In this document: positions 1 to 12,005 of the stretch, in pieces
Layout of the letters: every line of letters begins with the position of its first letter
Numbering within the stretch: the stretch's first letter is position 1
Assembly: GCF_038003085.1 (NCBI RefSeq)
Contig: NZ_JBBOOM010000001.1
Coordinates: 3,410,001 to 3,474,000, forward strand
DNA: 64,000 nucleotides
Direction of reading: 5' to 3'
Source of the DNA: Psychrobacillus sp. FSL K6-2836
Lineage (GTDB): Bacteria; Bacillota; Bacilli; Bacillales_A; Planococcaceae
Notes under the pieces: generated by a model
Database searches by the model: none
The model's input: the letters and a program-made list of their open reading frames with translations, nothing else
What the model was told of the DNA's origin: nothing
Translations under genes and position numbers: made by a program

Positions 1-1
1 T

Positions 2-136
2 CTAGCAGTAGCTGGAGGCACTAAAAAAGCAAATGCTCTATTATCATATTTTAAACAAGCACCAGCTCAAACGGTTTTAGTTACCGATGAAGGTGCAGCA
101 CAAGAAATGATTCAAATAATTGAACAAAACAACTAG
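2..136 (+). CDS. cggR: CggR, C-terminal end (partial)
   Basis: This is the last 44 codons of an open frame that enters from outside the window and stops just before gapA. The tail (residues such as AVAGGTKKANAL and QTVLVTDEGAA) fits the sugar-binding domain of SorC/DeoR-family regulators. The position directly upstream of gapA is that of CggR, the central glycolytic genes repressor that responds to fructose-1,6-bisphosphate in Bacillus subtilis. The stop codon TAG forms part of the gapA ribosome site, so the two genes are closely coupled. The family call rests on the tail plus gene order. Confidence 0.85.
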   Translation, partial: LAVAGGTKKANALLSYFKQAPAQTVLVTDEGAAQEMIQIIEQNN

Positions 137-148
137 GAGGAATTTAAA

Positions 149-1156
149 ATGACAGTAAAATTAGCGATTAATGGTTTTGGACGTATTGGACGTAAAGTAT
201 TCAGAGAAGCTTTAGAACAAACAGAGATTGAAGTAGTAGCGATCAATGATTTAACGGATGCTGCAATGCTTGCTCATTTATTGAAATATGATTCAGTTCA
301 CGGAATCTTCAACGCAGAAGTTTCTTCTGAAGGAGATTACCTTGTAGTAAATGGTAAAAACATTCGCGTATTCGCTGAAAAAGATCCTGCAGCATTACCG
401 TGGAAAGAACAACAAGTAGATATCGTTATTGAGTGTACAGGTATTTTCAGTACAACTGATAAAGCTAGCAAGCATATTGAAGCTGGAGCTAAAAAAGTAA
501 TTTTATCACAACCTGCTAAAGACGATATGCCTACATTCGTTATGGGTGTAAATGCTGATCAATACAACCCAGCAACTGATCATGTAATTTCAAACGCTTC
601 TTGTACTACTAACTGTTTATCACCAATTGCAAAAGTTTTACAAGATCAATTTGGTATCAAACGTGGAATGATGACAACAATCCATTCATATACAAATGAC
701 CAACGTATTTTAGACTTACCGCATAGCGATTACCGTCGTGCTCGTGCAGCAGCAGAATCTATGATTCCTACAACAACAGGAGCAGCAGCAGCAGTAGCTA
801 AAGTACTTCCTGAGTTGAAAGGGAAATTAGATGGTATGGCAGTTCGTGTACCAACTCCAAACGTATCAATCGTAGACTTTGTTGCTGAATTAGATAAAAA
901 CGTTACAGTAGAAGAATTGAATGCAGCTTTAAAACAAGCTTCTGACAATGAGTTAAAAGGAATCTTGGATTATAATGAACTTCCATTAGTTTCTAGAGAC
1001 TATAACGGAAATACAGCTTCATCTACAGTTGATGGGCTTTCTACTATGGTACTTGAAGATAATTTAGTAAAAGTATTAGCATGGTATGATAACGAATCAG
1101 GATATTCTGCGCGTTGTATCGACCTAGCACTACTTATGGCTAATAAAGGACTATAA
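149..1156 (+). CDS. gapA: Glyceraldehyde-3-phosphate dehydrogenase, glycolytic type
   Basis: Cytoplasmic enzyme that oxidises glyceraldehyde-3-phosphate to 1,3-bisphosphoglycerate with NAD. The 335 residues are the normal length. The N-terminal Rossmann motif NGFGRIGR is at residues 8-15, and the catalytic cysteine lies in SNASCTTNC (about Cys152), followed by the HSYTNDQ segment. The stretch NDLTDAAMLAHLLKYDS is typical of the glycolytic NAD-dependent form. The start ATG is preceded by AGGAGG, which overlaps the cggR stop. It is the first enzyme gene of the glycolytic operon, and a terminator-like hairpin follows it. Confidence 0.97.
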   Translation: MTVKLAINGFGRIGRKVFREALEQTEIEVVAINDLTDAAMLAHLLKYDSVHGIFNAEVSSEGDYLVVNGKNIRVFAEKDPAALPWKEQQVDIVIECTGIFSTTDKASKHIEAGAKKVILSQPAKDDMPTFVMGVNADQYNPATDHVISNASCTTNCLSPIAKVLQDQFGIKRGMMTTIHSYTNDQRILDLPHSDYRRARAAAESMIPTTTGAAAAVAKVLPELKGKLDGMAVRVPTPNVSIVDFVAELDKNVTVEELNAALKQASDNELKGILDYNELPLVSRDYNGNTASSTVDGLSTMVLEDNLVKVLAWYDNESGYSARCIDLALLMANKGL

Positions 1157-1246
1157 GATTTTCGTATTTGACTAGGAAAGACACATAAGATGAATGTGAT
1201 TTTACGTGGCGAATCGATAGAATTACCTCTATAATAAAAGAGGGTA

Positions 1247-1280
1247 AAGGAGCCAGGGATTACCCCTAGCTCCTTTTTTT
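1247..1280 (+). terminator. Terminator-like hairpin between gapA and pgk
   Basis: An AAGGAGC...GCTCCTT stem with a small internal bulge and an ATTA loop is followed by a run of eight T. It lies inside the glycolytic operon, so it may attenuate rather than end transcription, or mark an RNA processing point that makes gapA mRNA more abundant. Confidence 0.7.
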
Positions 1281-1286
1281 AACAGC

Positions 1287-1412
1287 ATGTGTCTAGCTCC
1301 TGCGCCTAGCACCTCGAGTCGTTTCAGAATGTCGGATAAAGGCAAAAGACGCCTTTACCGCCATTCTTCCAACGCTTTTCGGTGCTTGAGTAGGCGCTTG
1401 CGCTTTTCAAAA
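1287..1412 (+). repeat. GC-rich REP-like palindromic element
   Basis: A GC-rich block of about 125 bases sits between the gapA hairpin and the pgk ribosome site. Its centre folds into a long hairpin: AGAATG(t)CGG(ata)AAGGC pairs with GCCTT(ta)CCG(c)CATTCT. Outer arms are GCGCCTA...CTCGAG and CTTGAGTAGGCGC. It resembles a repeat seen between genes in many Bacillus-group genomes; that resemblance is from memory and was not searched. An open frame runs through it in phase with pgk but is not needed for pgk. Confidence 0.6.
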
Positions 1413-1430
1413 TATAAGGAGGCTTATCTC

Positions 1431-2615
1431 ATGAAGGTAAAACAAACAATGAGCGATGTAGCTTTACAAGGAAAACGTGTATTTTGTCGTGTAGACTTCA
1501 ACGTACCAATGGAAGATGGAGCAATCACAGATGATACGAGAATTCGTGCAGCACTACCAACGATTAATAATTTAATCGAACAGGGTGCGAAAGTAATCCT
1601 TGCTAGCCATATGGGACGACCTAAAGGTGAAGTGAAGGAAGATTTACGTTTGACTAAAGTTGGAGAGCATTTAGCAAAACTTTTGGATAAGCCAGTAAAA
1701 AAACTAGATGAATCTATTGGAGAAACTGTAGAGAATGCAGTTTCAGCTATGAATGATGGAGAAATCGTATTATTAGAAAATGTTCGCTTTCATGCAGGTG
1801 AAGAGAAGAATGATGCGGAGCTAGCAAAGTCCTTTGCAAAGCTTGCTGATGTTTACGTAAATGATGCATTTGGTGCTGCACATCGTGCACATGCTACGAC
1901 AGAAGGTATCGCAAAATTACTTCCTGCGGTTTCAGGGCTATTGATGCAAAAAGAGTTAGATGTATTAGGCAAAGCTTTAGCAGAGCCTGAACGTCCATTT
2001 ACTGCCATTATTGGTGGTGCAAAAGTAAAAGATAAAATCGGTGTAATTGATCATCTATTGGACAAGGTTGATAATATTTTAATAGGTGGCGGCCTTTCTT
2101 ATACATTTACAAAGGCACAAGGGCATGAGATTGGTACATCTCTTCTAGAAGAAGATAAACTGGACCTTGCAAGAGGATTCCTTGAAAAAGCAAAAGAAAA
2201 AGGTGTTTCTTTCTATTTGCCGGTAGATGTAGTAGTTGCAGATGAATTTTCAAAGGATGCTAACACAAAAGTAGTAGATATCGATCAAATTCCTTCTGAT
2301 TGGATGGGATTAGATATTGGTCCAAAAACACGAGAACTATACGCTGACGTTATTAAAAATAGTAAGCTAATTATTTGGAATGGACCTATGGGAGTATTCG
2401 AAATGGAAGCATTTGCAAACGGTACAAAAGCAGTAGCGGATGCAATGGCACAAACAGCTGGCTATACAATTATCGGAGGCGGCGATTCTGCAGCAGCTGT
2501 AGAAAAGTTCGATGTTGGCGATAAGATGGACCATATTTCGACTGGTGGAGGAGCTTCCTTAGAGTTTATGGAAGGCAAGGATTTACCAGGAGTTTCTGCT
2601 TTAAACGATAAGTAA
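1431..2615 (+). CDS. pgk: Phosphoglycerate kinase
   Basis: Transfers phosphate from 1,3-bisphosphoglycerate to ADP in glycolysis; cytoplasmic. The 394 residues match the family length. Visible landmarks are CRVDFNVPM near the N-terminus (substrate side), [19 protein letters not shown], and the nucleotide-side motifs [12 protein letters not shown] and [12 protein letters not shown] near the C-terminus. The start at 1431 follows AAGGAGG with good spacing; an in-frame extension to 1287 only reads through the repeat and is rejected. It is the second enzyme gene of the glycolytic operon. Confidence 0.96.
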   Translation: MKVKQTMSDVALQGKRVFCRVDFNVPMEDGAITDDTRIRAALPTINNLIEQGAKVILASHMGRPKGEVKEDLRLTKVGEHLAKLLDKPVKKLDESIGETVENAVSAMNDGEIVLLENVRFHAGEEKNDAELAKSFAKLADVYVNDAFGAAHRAHATTEGIAKLLPAVSGLLMQKELDVLGKALAEPERPFTAIIGGAKVKDKIGVIDHLLDKVDNILIGGGLSYTFTKAQGHEIGTSLLEEDKLDLARGFLEKAKEKGVSFYLPVDVVVADEFSKDANTKVVDIDQIPSDWMGLDIGPKTRELYADVIKNSKLIIWNGPMGVFEMEAFANGTKAVADAMAQTAGYTIIGGGDSAAAVEKFDVGDKMDHISTGGGASLEFMEGKDLPGVSALNDK

Positions 2616-2630
2616 TGGAGGAGATGTCAT

Positions 2631-3384
2631 ATGCGTAAACCAGTAATAGCAGGGAATTGGAAAATGTATAAAACACTTGGTGAGGCAAAGGAATTTGCAC
2701 TTCAGTTAAAGGAACAACAAGTAGATAGCTCAAAAGTTGATGCAGTAATCTGTGCTCCAGCGCTATTTTTAGATCAGCTTGTTCAAGCGACAAAAGGTTC
2801 GTTTATTTCTATCGGAGCACAAACGATGCACGAGGAAAAAGAGGGGGCATATACTGGTGAGGTTAGCGGCCAACAGCTTCAGGACTTAGGAGTAGAATAT
2901 GTTGTAATTGGGCATTCTGAACGCCGTCAATATTTCAACGAAACAGACGAATCAGTCAATAAAAAAGTAAAATCTGCATTTGAAAATAAACTTACACCAA
3001 TCATTTGTGTAGGTGAAACATTAGAGCAACGTGAGCAAAATGAAACAGAAGCTATTGTTTCTAACCAAGTAATGGCAGCAATCGAAGGGTTGACAGAAGA
3101 TCAACTAATCCATTCTATTATTGCGTATGAGCCTATTTGGGCTATTGGAACTGGGAAAACAGCTACTGCAGACGATGCAAATGATGTATGCCAAGCAATC
3201 CGTGAAACTATTTTAGATGGTTTTGGTGAAGAAGTGGCAAGTCAAGTTCGCATCCAATACGGAGGTAGTGTGAAACCTGAAAATATTAAAGAGCTTCTTT
3301 CTAAGGAGCATATTGACGGTGCACTAGTAGGAGGAGCAAGCCTACAAGTAGATTCTTTTGTGAAACTATTGGAGGCTGGTGCAA

Positions 3385-3392
<8 letters not shown>
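2631..3392 (+). CDS. tpiA: Triosephosphate isomerase
   Basis: Interconverts dihydroxyacetone phosphate and glyceraldehyde-3-phosphate; cytoplasmic TIM-barrel dimer. The 253 residues match the family. Catalytic residues are visible: Lys in GNWKMY, His in IGHSERR and Glu in [14 protein letters not shown], with the phosphate-binding loops YGGSVKPEN and LVGGASL at the end. The start follows a GGAGGAG site 15 bases after the pgk stop. Its last codons overlap the gpmI start by 8 bases, which suggests translational coupling. Confidence 0.97.
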
Positions 3393-6221
<2,829 letters not shown>

Positions 6222-6230
6222 TGAAACGAA

Positions 6231-6262
6231 GCAGTTAGCGAGAGTTGCTAACTGCTTTTTTA
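6231..6262 (+). terminator. Rho-independent terminator of the glycolytic operon
   Basis: A perfect 9-bp stem GCAGTTAGC/GCTAACTGC with a 7-base loop is followed by TTTTTTATTT, 10 bases after the eno stop. Confidence 0.95.
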
Positions 6263-6331
6263 TTTCTAAAAAAAGTATAAAGTTTTCCGTTCTATAAACT
6301 CATTAATAAATAATACTGCTGATTTTCGTTT

Positions 6332-6498
6332 GAGGTGGAGACAAAGGTACGATGGCTAAGAACGCCACCTCGCGATCGCAACGCCTTCGTGACCAACATC
6401 CTGTTGGCCTCCGTGGGGTGAGCGATGAGCTATCACCGTCGCTCCGCGTCGTTGTGATATCTCATCTGTCTCACTCTTCCCACTGGAGTCGCCACCTC
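6332..6498. repeat. GC-rich intergenic element with terminal inverted repeats
   Basis: A 167-base block much richer in G and C than its surroundings is bounded by inverted ends GAGGTGGAGAC and GTCGCCACCTC (10 of 11 bases match). It holds several internal short inversions around the centre (GTGGGGTGAGCGATGAGC, GCTCCGCGTCG). A 61-codon frame runs through it, but its composition is that of a repeat and not a gene. It looks like a non-coding dispersed element, possibly a miniature mobile or REP-type repeat. Confidence 0.5.
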
Positions 6499-6654
6499 TC
6501 ACTACAATCAGAAGATTTAGCAAAGATTATCGCTTAGACATATTAGATTAACCTAGGATAATGTATGGATAACACCACTTTATAATCATTTGTTGTCACC
6601 TTCACTAGTTGAAGGCGAAATGGAACAAAATATAATGGATAAAACTCCCGTTTA

Positions 6655-6781
6655 GCAAGTAAAATATACTTGAGAGCAAGTATTCAAACTGTGAGCGCAA
6701 GTAAGTTATGGATGAAGGCAAGTAAACTTATCGTGAACGCAAGTAACGGTCATATCGGAGCAAGTAAATAAACTTCCAGGT
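6655..6781. repeat. Six-copy 21-bp tandem repeat with GCAAGTA core
   Basis: GCAAGTA begins at 6655, 6676, 6697, 6718, 6739 and 6760, exactly 21 bases apart each time, while the 14 bases between copies vary. The array ends about 50 bases before the secG promoter. A period of 21 equals two helical turns and also seven codons, so both a protein-binding array and a degenerate coding repeat are possible. The forward frame contains stops and no ribosome site, so a coding role here is unlikely. Confidence 0.85.
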
Positions 6782-6829
6782 ATAACATAGAGGAGTCTGA
6801 TTTTTTTAACTAAATATTTTGGCGATAGG

Positions 6830-6858
6830 TTGTCAATGTTCCTGTTTTTTGGTAAAAT
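6830..6858 (+). promoter_or_regulatory. Probable SigA promoter of secG
   Basis: TTGTCA at 6830-6835 and TAAAAT at 6853-6858 are 17 bases apart, about 40 bases upstream of the secG start. Confidence 0.6.
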
Positions 6859-6896
6859 TAATTTGTTGTGAACGTTCTTATCAGGAGGTGGAATAA

Positions 6897-7124
6897 ATGC
6901 ACGCATTATTTATGACATTACTTGTCATCGTTGCGATCGCATTGATCGTTGTTGTATTGTTACAATCAGGGAAAAGTGCTGGTCTCTCAGGAGCCATCTC
7001 TGGTGGGGCTGAACAACTTTTTGGAAAACAAAAAGCTCGAGGTATGGACTTAGTCTTACATAGAGTAACGATTGTACTTGCAGTTCTATTTTTTATATTG
7101 ACTATTGCCGTAACTAAATTTTAA
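6897..7124 (+). CDS. secG: Preprotein translocase subunit SecG
   Basis: Small membrane subunit of the SecYEG channel that helps SecA-driven export. The 75 residues are the expected length. Two hydrophobic segments (about residues 3-22 and 53-72) flank a conserved loop [23 protein letters not shown], the SecG signature region. AGGAGGTGG lies 8 bases before the ATG. The neighbours est, rnr and smpB are the usual Bacillales order secG-est-rnr-smpB-ssrA. Confidence 0.95.
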   Translation: MHALFMTLLVIVAIALIVVVLLQSGKSAGLSGAISGGAEQLFGKQKARGMDLVLHRVTIVLAVLFFILTIAVTKF

Positions 7125-7206
7125 TCCTAATCTATTGATAGGATAATTTTTTCTGACGAGTGTATTATACACCAAAGCCTTTTTGAATATAAAACAGATG
7201 CGAACC

Positions 7207-7240
7207 GCCTGACCGACTTCTGATTGGTTAGGCGTTTTCT
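7207..7240 (+). terminator. Terminator after secG
   Basis: A 9-bp stem CGCCTGACC/GGTTAGGCG (one G-T pair) with an 11-base loop is followed by TTTTCTTTT. Confidence 0.85.
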
Positions 7241-7374
7241 TTTAACTAAAATAGTTTTATAAATAGTTTATACATATGAAATATAAGGCATTATTCGGGC
7301 ATATTAAACTAATTAATGAAATAATTAGTATGGTGAATAATGCGAAAAGCTTATTATTGATGGAGGTTTTACAT

Positions 7375-8121
7375 ATGCGAATTTCAACTCCTAAGCCATT
7401 TTTCTTTGAAGCTGGAAAACGTGCCGTATTGCTGTTACACGGTTTTACTGGAAATTCCTCAGATGTTCGTATGCTTGGACGTTTTTTAGAAAAAAACGGA
7501 TACACATCATTGGCTCCACACTACAAAGGACATGGTGTGCCACCGGAAGAACTGTTGGAAACAGGACCACAAGACTGGTGGAAAGATGTCATGCGAGGAT
7601 ATGACCGACTAAAAGCAGCAGGCTATGATGAAATTGCTGTTGCTGGATTATCACTTGGAGGAGTATTTTCACTGAAGTTAGGGTATACATTACCTGTAAA
7701 AGGTATTGTCACCATGTGCTCCCCGATGACGATGAAAACGACGGATATTATGTTTGAAGGTGTATTAAAATACGCAAAAGAATATAAGAAATATGAAGGA
7801 AAATCCGAGCAGCAAATAGAAGAAGAAGTAGAGGCTATTAGAAAAACACCGATGGAGACATTGGCTGAGTTAAGAGAATTTGTTTACAACGTCCGTGATC
7901 ATGTAGATCATGTGTACGCTCCGCTTTTAGTAACTCAAGGGAATAAAGATAAGGTCATCGATATTACTTCTGCCAATTATATCTTTGAACAAGCAGAGTC
8001 CTTTGAGAAAAAACTAAATTGGTATGAGAACTCCGGGCATGTAATCACACTTGGCCCAGAAAAAGAACAATTACACGAAGATATATTAAACTTTTTAGAG
8101 TCGCTCGATTGGAATGTGTAA
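7375..8121 (+). CDS. est: Carboxylesterase, Est30-like alpha/beta hydrolase
   Basis: Hydrolyses short-chain carboxylic esters; cytoplasmic. The 248 residues match the Geobacillus Est30 type. The oxyanion motif LLHGFTG is near residue 20, the nucleophile is Ser93 in AGLSLGG, and the acid and base fit Asp in QGNKDKVID and His in NSGHVIT. The ATG at 7375 has TGGAGG 9 bases upstream; a longer in-frame start at 7276 lacks a ribosome site and adds a non-conserved leader. It lies in the conserved secG-est-rnr order. Confidence 0.9.
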   Translation: MRISTPKPFFFEAGKRAVLLLHGFTGNSSDVRMLGRFLEKNGYTSLAPHYKGHGVPPEELLETGPQDWWKDVMRGYDRLKAAGYDEIAVAGLSLGGVFSLKLGYTLPVKGIVTMCSPMTMKTTDIMFEGVLKYAKEYKKYEGKSEQQIEEEVEAIRKTPMETLAELREFVYNVRDHVDHVYAPLLVTQGNKDKVIDITSANYIFEQAESFEKKLNWYENSGHVITLGPEKEQLHEDILNFLESLDWNV

Positions 8122-8163
8122 AACAGTTCAAATGTGCACACGCTGAAAAAGGAGGGATGTTAG

Positions 8164-10476
8164 ATGGAAAACATGAAAGAACAATTACTCGAATTACTAA
8201 ACACAGAAGAATATAAACCATTAACAACAAAAGAGTTAGAACAGCATTTTAATCTGGTAGATGCAGATGATTTTAAAGAACTAGTGAAAACGCTTGTTCA
8301 AATGGAGGAACACGGTTTAGTCGTCCGCTCTAGATCCAACAGATATGGGATTCCTTCCCGTATGAATCTAATAGTCGGGAAATTCATAGGACATGCAAAA
8401 GGATTCGGTTTCGTTACCCCTGAAGAGAGTGGAATGGATGATATATTCATACCTCCAACGGAAGTAAATGGAGCAGTCAACGGAGACAAAGTACTTGTAC
8501 GAGTTTCCAAGGATTCATCGGGAGACCGCAGAGAAGGTTCTATTATTAAAATTACCCAACGTGGTATGACGCAAGTTGTTGGAACATTCCAAGACAATAA
8601 AGGCTTTGGATTTGTTATACCAGACGATAAGAAGGTCCCTATGGATGTATTTATCGCTAAAGGAGATACATTAGGCGCGATTGAAGGGCATAAGGTAGTC
8701 GTAGAAATTACGGAATGGCCGAATGAAAGAAAATCCGCTACTGGGATGGTAACGCAAATTCTAGGGCATAAAAATGATCCAGGTGTTGATATACTTTCTA
8801 TTATTTATAAGCATGGAATTACGATCGACTTCCCAGAAGAAGTGATCAACCAAGCAGAAGCTGTTCCAGATCAAATTGATGAGAAAGACTTAAACGATCG
8901 TAGAGATCTTCGAAATGAAGTAATCGTTACAATTGACGGAGCAGATGCTAAAGACTTGGATGACGCAGTAACCGTTACAAAAAATTCGGATGGTACATAT
9001 AAACTTGGCGTACACATCGCTGACGTAAGTCATTATGTAACTGAAGGATCTCCATTAGACCGTGAAGCATATGACCGTGGAACGAGTGTATACTTAGCGG
9101 ATCGCGTTATTCCAATGATTCCACATCGTCTATCAAACGGAATTTGTTCGTTAAACCCGCAAGTGGATCGTTTAACGCTATCCTGTGAAATGATTATTGA
9201 CGGTTCAGGTATGGTTACCTCTCATGAAATTTTCCAAAGTGTTATCCGAACTACGGAAAGAATGACGTATTCAGATGTTTACAAAATTTTAGAAGAAAAA
9301 GATGAGGCATTAATAGAGCGTTATAAAGACTTAGTTCCTATGTTTGAACTAATGGGAGAGCTTGCAGAAGTCCTTCGTACGAAACGTGAGAGACGTGGAG
9401 CAATTGACTTCGATTTCCCTGAAGCGAAAATTATTGTCGATGAAGATGGCTGGCCAACAGATATTGCAACAAGAGAACGTACAGTTGCAGAGCGTCTGAT
9501 TGAAGAGTTTATGCTTGCTGCCAATGAAACAGTTGCCGAGCATTTTAAATGGATGGATGTACCTTTCATTTACCGTATTCATGAAGATCCAAAGCCTGAA
9601 AAACTAGAACGATTCTTTAATTTCTTAACGAACTTTGGAATAGTTGTTAAAGGTACTGGAAATGAAGTTCATCCAAAAGCGTTACAGGAAATTATTGAAA
9701 ACATTGAAGGAATGCCAGAGGAACCGGTTATTTCTACAATGCTTTTACGTTCATTGCAACAAGCGAAATACTATGCTGAATGTCTAGGACATTTTGGTTT
9801 ATCAACCGAATTTTATACCCACTTCACTTCACCAATTCGTCGTTATCCGGATTTAATCGTTCATCGTTTAATACGTACGTACTTGGTAAATGAAGACGTG
9901 TCACAGCCTACCATTAATCACTGGGGAGCTATAATGGACGATATTGCAGAGCATACGTCTAAACGTGAACGTCGCGCAGTAGATGCAGAGCGTGATACTG
10001 ATGCCCTTAAAAAAGCACAGTATATGGCTGACAAAATCGGTGAGGAATTTGAAGGTATTGTTAGTTCCGTAACGAACTTTGGTCTATTTATCGAGCTTCC
10101 GAATACAATTGAAGGTCTAGTACATGTCACGAATATGACCGATGATTATTATCGTTTTGACGATCGTCAAATGATGATGATTGGGGAACGTGCTGGTAAG
10201 CAGTTCCGTATTGGTGATGAAGTAACGGTTCGAGTATCTGCCGTAAAACCAGAAGAAGCTTCGATTGATTTTGAAATCGTAGGGATGAAAAAAGCATTCC
10301 AACGAACTAGAAAAGAAACACCAAAAGTTATACATGCTTCCAAAAAGGGCAGCGGTGACTCTAGAAATAGAGAACAATCTCAGCCTGGTCCGAAAAAAGG
10401 TGCAAAACAGAAACAAAAGTTTTACGAGTCCGTTGCGAAAAAATCTCAACGTCGTAAACGTCCAAAGAAAAAATAA
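8164..10476 (+). CDS. rnr: Ribonuclease R
   Basis: Processive 3'-5' exoribonuclease that degrades structured RNA and, with SmpB and tmRNA, the non-stop mRNAs freed by ribosome rescue. The 770 residues fit the family. An N-terminal winged-helix region comes first, then cold-shock domains ([23 protein letters not shown]), the RNB catalytic core with the metal-binding [12 protein letters not shown], and a C-terminal S1 domain ([15 protein letters not shown]) ending in a lysine-rich tail. AAAGGAGGG precedes the start. A terminator-like hairpin separates it from smpB. Confidence 0.96.
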   Translation: MENMKEQLLELLNTEEYKPLTTKELEQHFNLVDADDFKELVKTLVQMEEHGLVVRSRSNRYGIPSRMNLIVGKFIGHAKGFGFVTPEESGMDDIFIPPTEVNGAVNGDKVLVRVSKDSSGDRREGSIIKITQRGMTQVVGTFQDNKGFGFVIPDDKKVPMDVFIAKGDTLGAIEGHKVVVEITEWPNERKSATGMVTQILGHKNDPGVDILSIIYKHGITIDFPEEVINQAEAVPDQIDEKDLNDRRDLRNEVIVTIDGADAKDLDDAVTVTKNSDGTYKLGVHIADVSHYVTEGSPLDREAYDRGTSVYLADRVIPMIPHRLSNGICSLNPQVDRLTLSCEMIIDGSGMVTSHEIFQSVIRTTERMTYSDVYKILEEKDEALIERYKDLVPMFELMGELAEVLRTKRERRGAIDFDFPEAKIIVDEDGWPTDIATRERTVAERLIEEFMLAANETVAEHFKWMDVPFIYRIHEDPKPEKLERFFNFLTNFGIVVKGTGNEVHPKALQEIIENIEGMPEEPVISTMLLRSLQQAKYYAECLGHFGLSTEFYTHFTSPIRRYPDLIVHRLIRTYLVNEDVSQPTINHWGAIMDDIAEHTSKRERRAVDAERDTDALKKAQYMADKIGEEFEGIVSSVTNFGLFIELPNTIEGLVHVTNMTDDYYRFDDRQMMMIGERAGKQFRIGDEVTVRVSAVKPEEASIDFEIVGMKKAFQRTRKETPKVIHASKKGSGDSRNREQSQPGPKKGAKQKQKFYESVAKKSQRRKRPKKK

Positions 10477-10504
10477 AAGAGCGATGACCAAGTCGCTCTT
10501 TCTC
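10477..10504 (+). terminator. Terminator-like hairpin between rnr and smpB
   Basis: An 8-bp stem AAGAGCGA/TCGCTCTT starts at the rnr stop and is followed by TTTCT. The short T run suggests partial read-through into smpB. Confidence 0.7.
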
Positions 10505-10525
10505 AGTTTTTGAGGGGTGAATGAA

Positions 10526-10993
10526 ATGGCTAAAAAGCATGACGACAAGGTACTTGCACAGAACAAAAAAGCAAACCATGATTATTATATTGAAGAAACG
10601 ATTGAAGCAGGGATAGTGCTCCAAGGAACGGAGATCAAATCCATTCGTAATGGGAAGGTGCAGTTGAAAGATGCTTTCATACGAATTCGTAACAATGAGG
10701 CATGGATCTCCAATATGCATATAAGTCCATACGAGCAAGGAAATCGATTTAACCACGATCCACTACGAGCGAGAAAGCTATTGCTGCACAAAAAACAAAT
10801 CAGTACGTTAATCGGTGAAACTAAAAGAGATGGTTATACCATCGTGCCGTTGAAAATGTACTTAAAAAGTGGCTATGCGAAAGTGTTAATCGGTGTTGGT
10901 AAAGGGAAAAAAGATTACGATAAACGAGATGTCTTGAAGAAAAAAGAGGCAAAACGTGATATCGAAAGAGCATTCAAAGAACGTAACCAGTAA
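10526..10993 (+). CDS. smpB: SsrA-binding protein SmpB
   Basis: Binds the tRNA-like part of tmRNA and delivers it to stalled ribosomes. The 155 residues match the family. Visible landmarks are [22 protein letters not shown], the [15 protein letters not shown] segment, and the basic C-terminal tail ([22 protein letters not shown]) that enters the empty mRNA channel. The ATG at 10526 has GAGGGG 8 bases upstream; an in-frame GTG 9 bases earlier overlaps that site. The tmRNA gene follows directly. Confidence 0.96.
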   Translation: MAKKHDDKVLAQNKKANHDYYIEETIEAGIVLQGTEIKSIRNGKVQLKDAFIRIRNNEAWISNMHISPYEQGNRFNHDPLRARKLLLHKKQISTLIGETKRDGYTIVPLKMYLKSGYAKVLIGVGKGKKDYDKRDVLKKKEAKRDIERAFKERNQ

Positions 10994-11022
10994 CGCTAAC
11001 CAGAGTTGGTAGAATGTCTCAC

Positions 11023-11051
11023 TTGAATTTTGACCATATTTGATGTATAGT
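11023..11051 (+). promoter_or_regulatory. Probable SigA promoter of ssrA
   Basis: TTGAAT and TATAGT are 17 bases apart and end 34 bases before the mature tmRNA 5' end, leaving a short leader for RNase P to remove. Confidence 0.55.
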
Positions 11052-11084
11052 AAGCTATGTAACTAAGCAACATATTCCATAAAC

Positions 11085-11438
11085 GGGGACGTTATGGATT
11101 CGACAGGGATAGTCTGAGCTTGAGTTGCGCGTCGGAGGCTCGGCTCCGTAAAAACGGAACTTATAACAACAGGCAAAACAAACAACAACTTAGCATTCGC
11201 AGCGTAAGCTCGGATCTGCTTTATCTATCCATCGCCCATGTGGCTAGGTAGAGCTCAACTTTAGTGGGATACGGTAGCCAGTGCAACTTGAGCTGTCTAC
11301 AAGAGATTTCCAAGTTAGCGTACAGGACGCCCGCTTATCGGCATAATGCTACGCGAAACTTTAAATAGGTAAGATACACGCGTAGAAGCTTAAGTGTTAG
11401 AGTTTCTGGACGCGGGTTCAAATCCCGCCGTCTCCATA
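11085..11438 (+). ncRNA. ssrA: Transfer-messenger RNA
   Basis: Rescues stalled ribosomes with SmpB and tags the unfinished protein for proteolysis. The 5' end GGGGACG and 3' end CGTCTCC form the acceptor stem, and the T-arm GCGGGTTCAAATCCCGC closes it. The internal tag frame at 11172-11207 encodes GKTNNNLAFAA then TAA, which fits the known Bacillales tag type after the charged alanine. CCA is not encoded (A then TAC), so it must be added. The accessory island begins immediately after this 3' end, a common integration site. Confidence 0.96.
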
Positions 11439-11478
11439 CTTATTTTTAGCAGTAGAAACACTGTTAAATTGTGACGTA

Positions 11479-11545
11479 AAGCATAAAATTTCCTTTTGGA
11501 AACTTTATGCTTTATTTTATTTTAGGAAATTTTATGCTTGATTTT
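11479..11545 (+). terminator. ssrA terminator with two alternative 3' arms
   Basis: The arm AAGCATAAAATTTCC (11479-11493) can pair with the near arm at 11498-11512 (one mismatch) or with a second copy at 11525-11539 (perfect match). Each is followed by a T-rich run. Confidence 0.8.
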
Positions 11546-11565
11546 TTATTCGATAAAGCTGCGAC

Positions 11566-11606
11566 TTTAAGTATATCTTTGCCATATTGGCAAGGATATA
11601 CTTAAA
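11566..11606. repeat. 41-base near-perfect palindrome
   Basis: An 18-bp stem with one G-T pair (outer arms TTTAAGTATATC and GATATACTTAAA, inner TTTGCC/GGCAAG) encloses ATATT. There is no T run on either side, so it is not a plain terminator. It may be an operator, a recombination-related site, or a stable RNA hairpin. Confidence 0.8.
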
Positions 11607-11662
11607 ATATTATATACATCTAGAAATAAATTCGGATAATACAAAATAACGCTTCCTAAACT

Positions 11663-11702
11663 ACCAGAAAACCTTAATATATAAGGGTTTCTGGTTTTTT
11701 TA
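11663..11702 (+). terminator. Terminator-like hairpin
   Basis: ACCAGAAA(A)CCTT pairs with AAGG(G)TTTCTGGT and is followed by seven T. No gene is recognisable just upstream, so it may have belonged to a deleted gene. The stretch 11700-11830 shows no convincing gene. Confidence 0.75.
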
Positions 11703-11832
11703 TTTGTCAGTTAAGTTAAGGAAAGAAGGATTAACGTATAAAGGCGGAAAAATCTATCTAAAACCAAACGTGAGTTGTTGTAAGGGTGCTTATAGGTAAG
11801 CCACAGTAGACACATAATGATTTTAACCAAAT

Positions 11833-11863
11833 AAAAAAGAGTGTAGATTATCCACACTCTTTG
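11833..11863 (-). terminator. Terminator of the small minus-strand gene
   Basis: A 9-bp stem AAAGAGTGT/ACACTCTTT read on the minus strand ends in six T, 20 bases after the stop of the minus-strand small protein gene. Confidence 0.7.
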
Positions 11864-11882
11864 GAAATTAATTTAAATGTAC

Positions 11883-12005
11883 TCAAGCCGAAGCCCCTGG
11901 GTTTGAGCTAGCTCCACCAATAATCATACCTGCAAATAAACTAATTCCAAAAGCCCAAAGTGACTCAGTGATAATAGACGTTAGTTGTTGTGTTGACATT
12001 TGCAT
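11883..12005 (-). CDS. Small hydrophobic protein, unknown
   Basis: Not recognised. From the second of three nearby ATG codons (8 bases after GGAGG) it encodes 40 residues, with one predicted membrane segment (ITESLWAFGISLFAGMIIGG) and a short polar tail SSNPGASA. The frame is open further upstream to about 12134 and would add another hydrophobic segment (ALIFINFICAFILLTG), but without any standard start codon. So the gene may be a 5'-truncated two-segment membrane protein, or a genuine small peptide. A terminator on the same strand supports transcription. It is the first gene of the island after ssrA. Confidence 0.4.
   Translation of the reverse strand: MQMSTQQLTSIITESLWAFGISLFAGMIIGGASSNPGASA

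Noticed and set aside
1287-1430. N-terminal extension of pgk
   Set aside because: The in-frame extension reads through the REP-like repeat; AAGGAGG and the conserved start support 1431.
6352-6537. 61-codon frame in the GC-rich block
   Set aside because: No ribosome site, lies entirely in a palindromic repeat element, and the composition does not fit a gene.
6655-6781. CRISPR-like periodic repeat
   Set aside because: The repeat core is only 7 bases with a 21-base period and 14-base variable parts; no cas genes are near. It is not a CRISPR array.
7276-7374. N-terminal extension of est
   Set aside because: It lacks a ribosome site and the family starts at the ATG at 7375, which has TGGAGG upstream.
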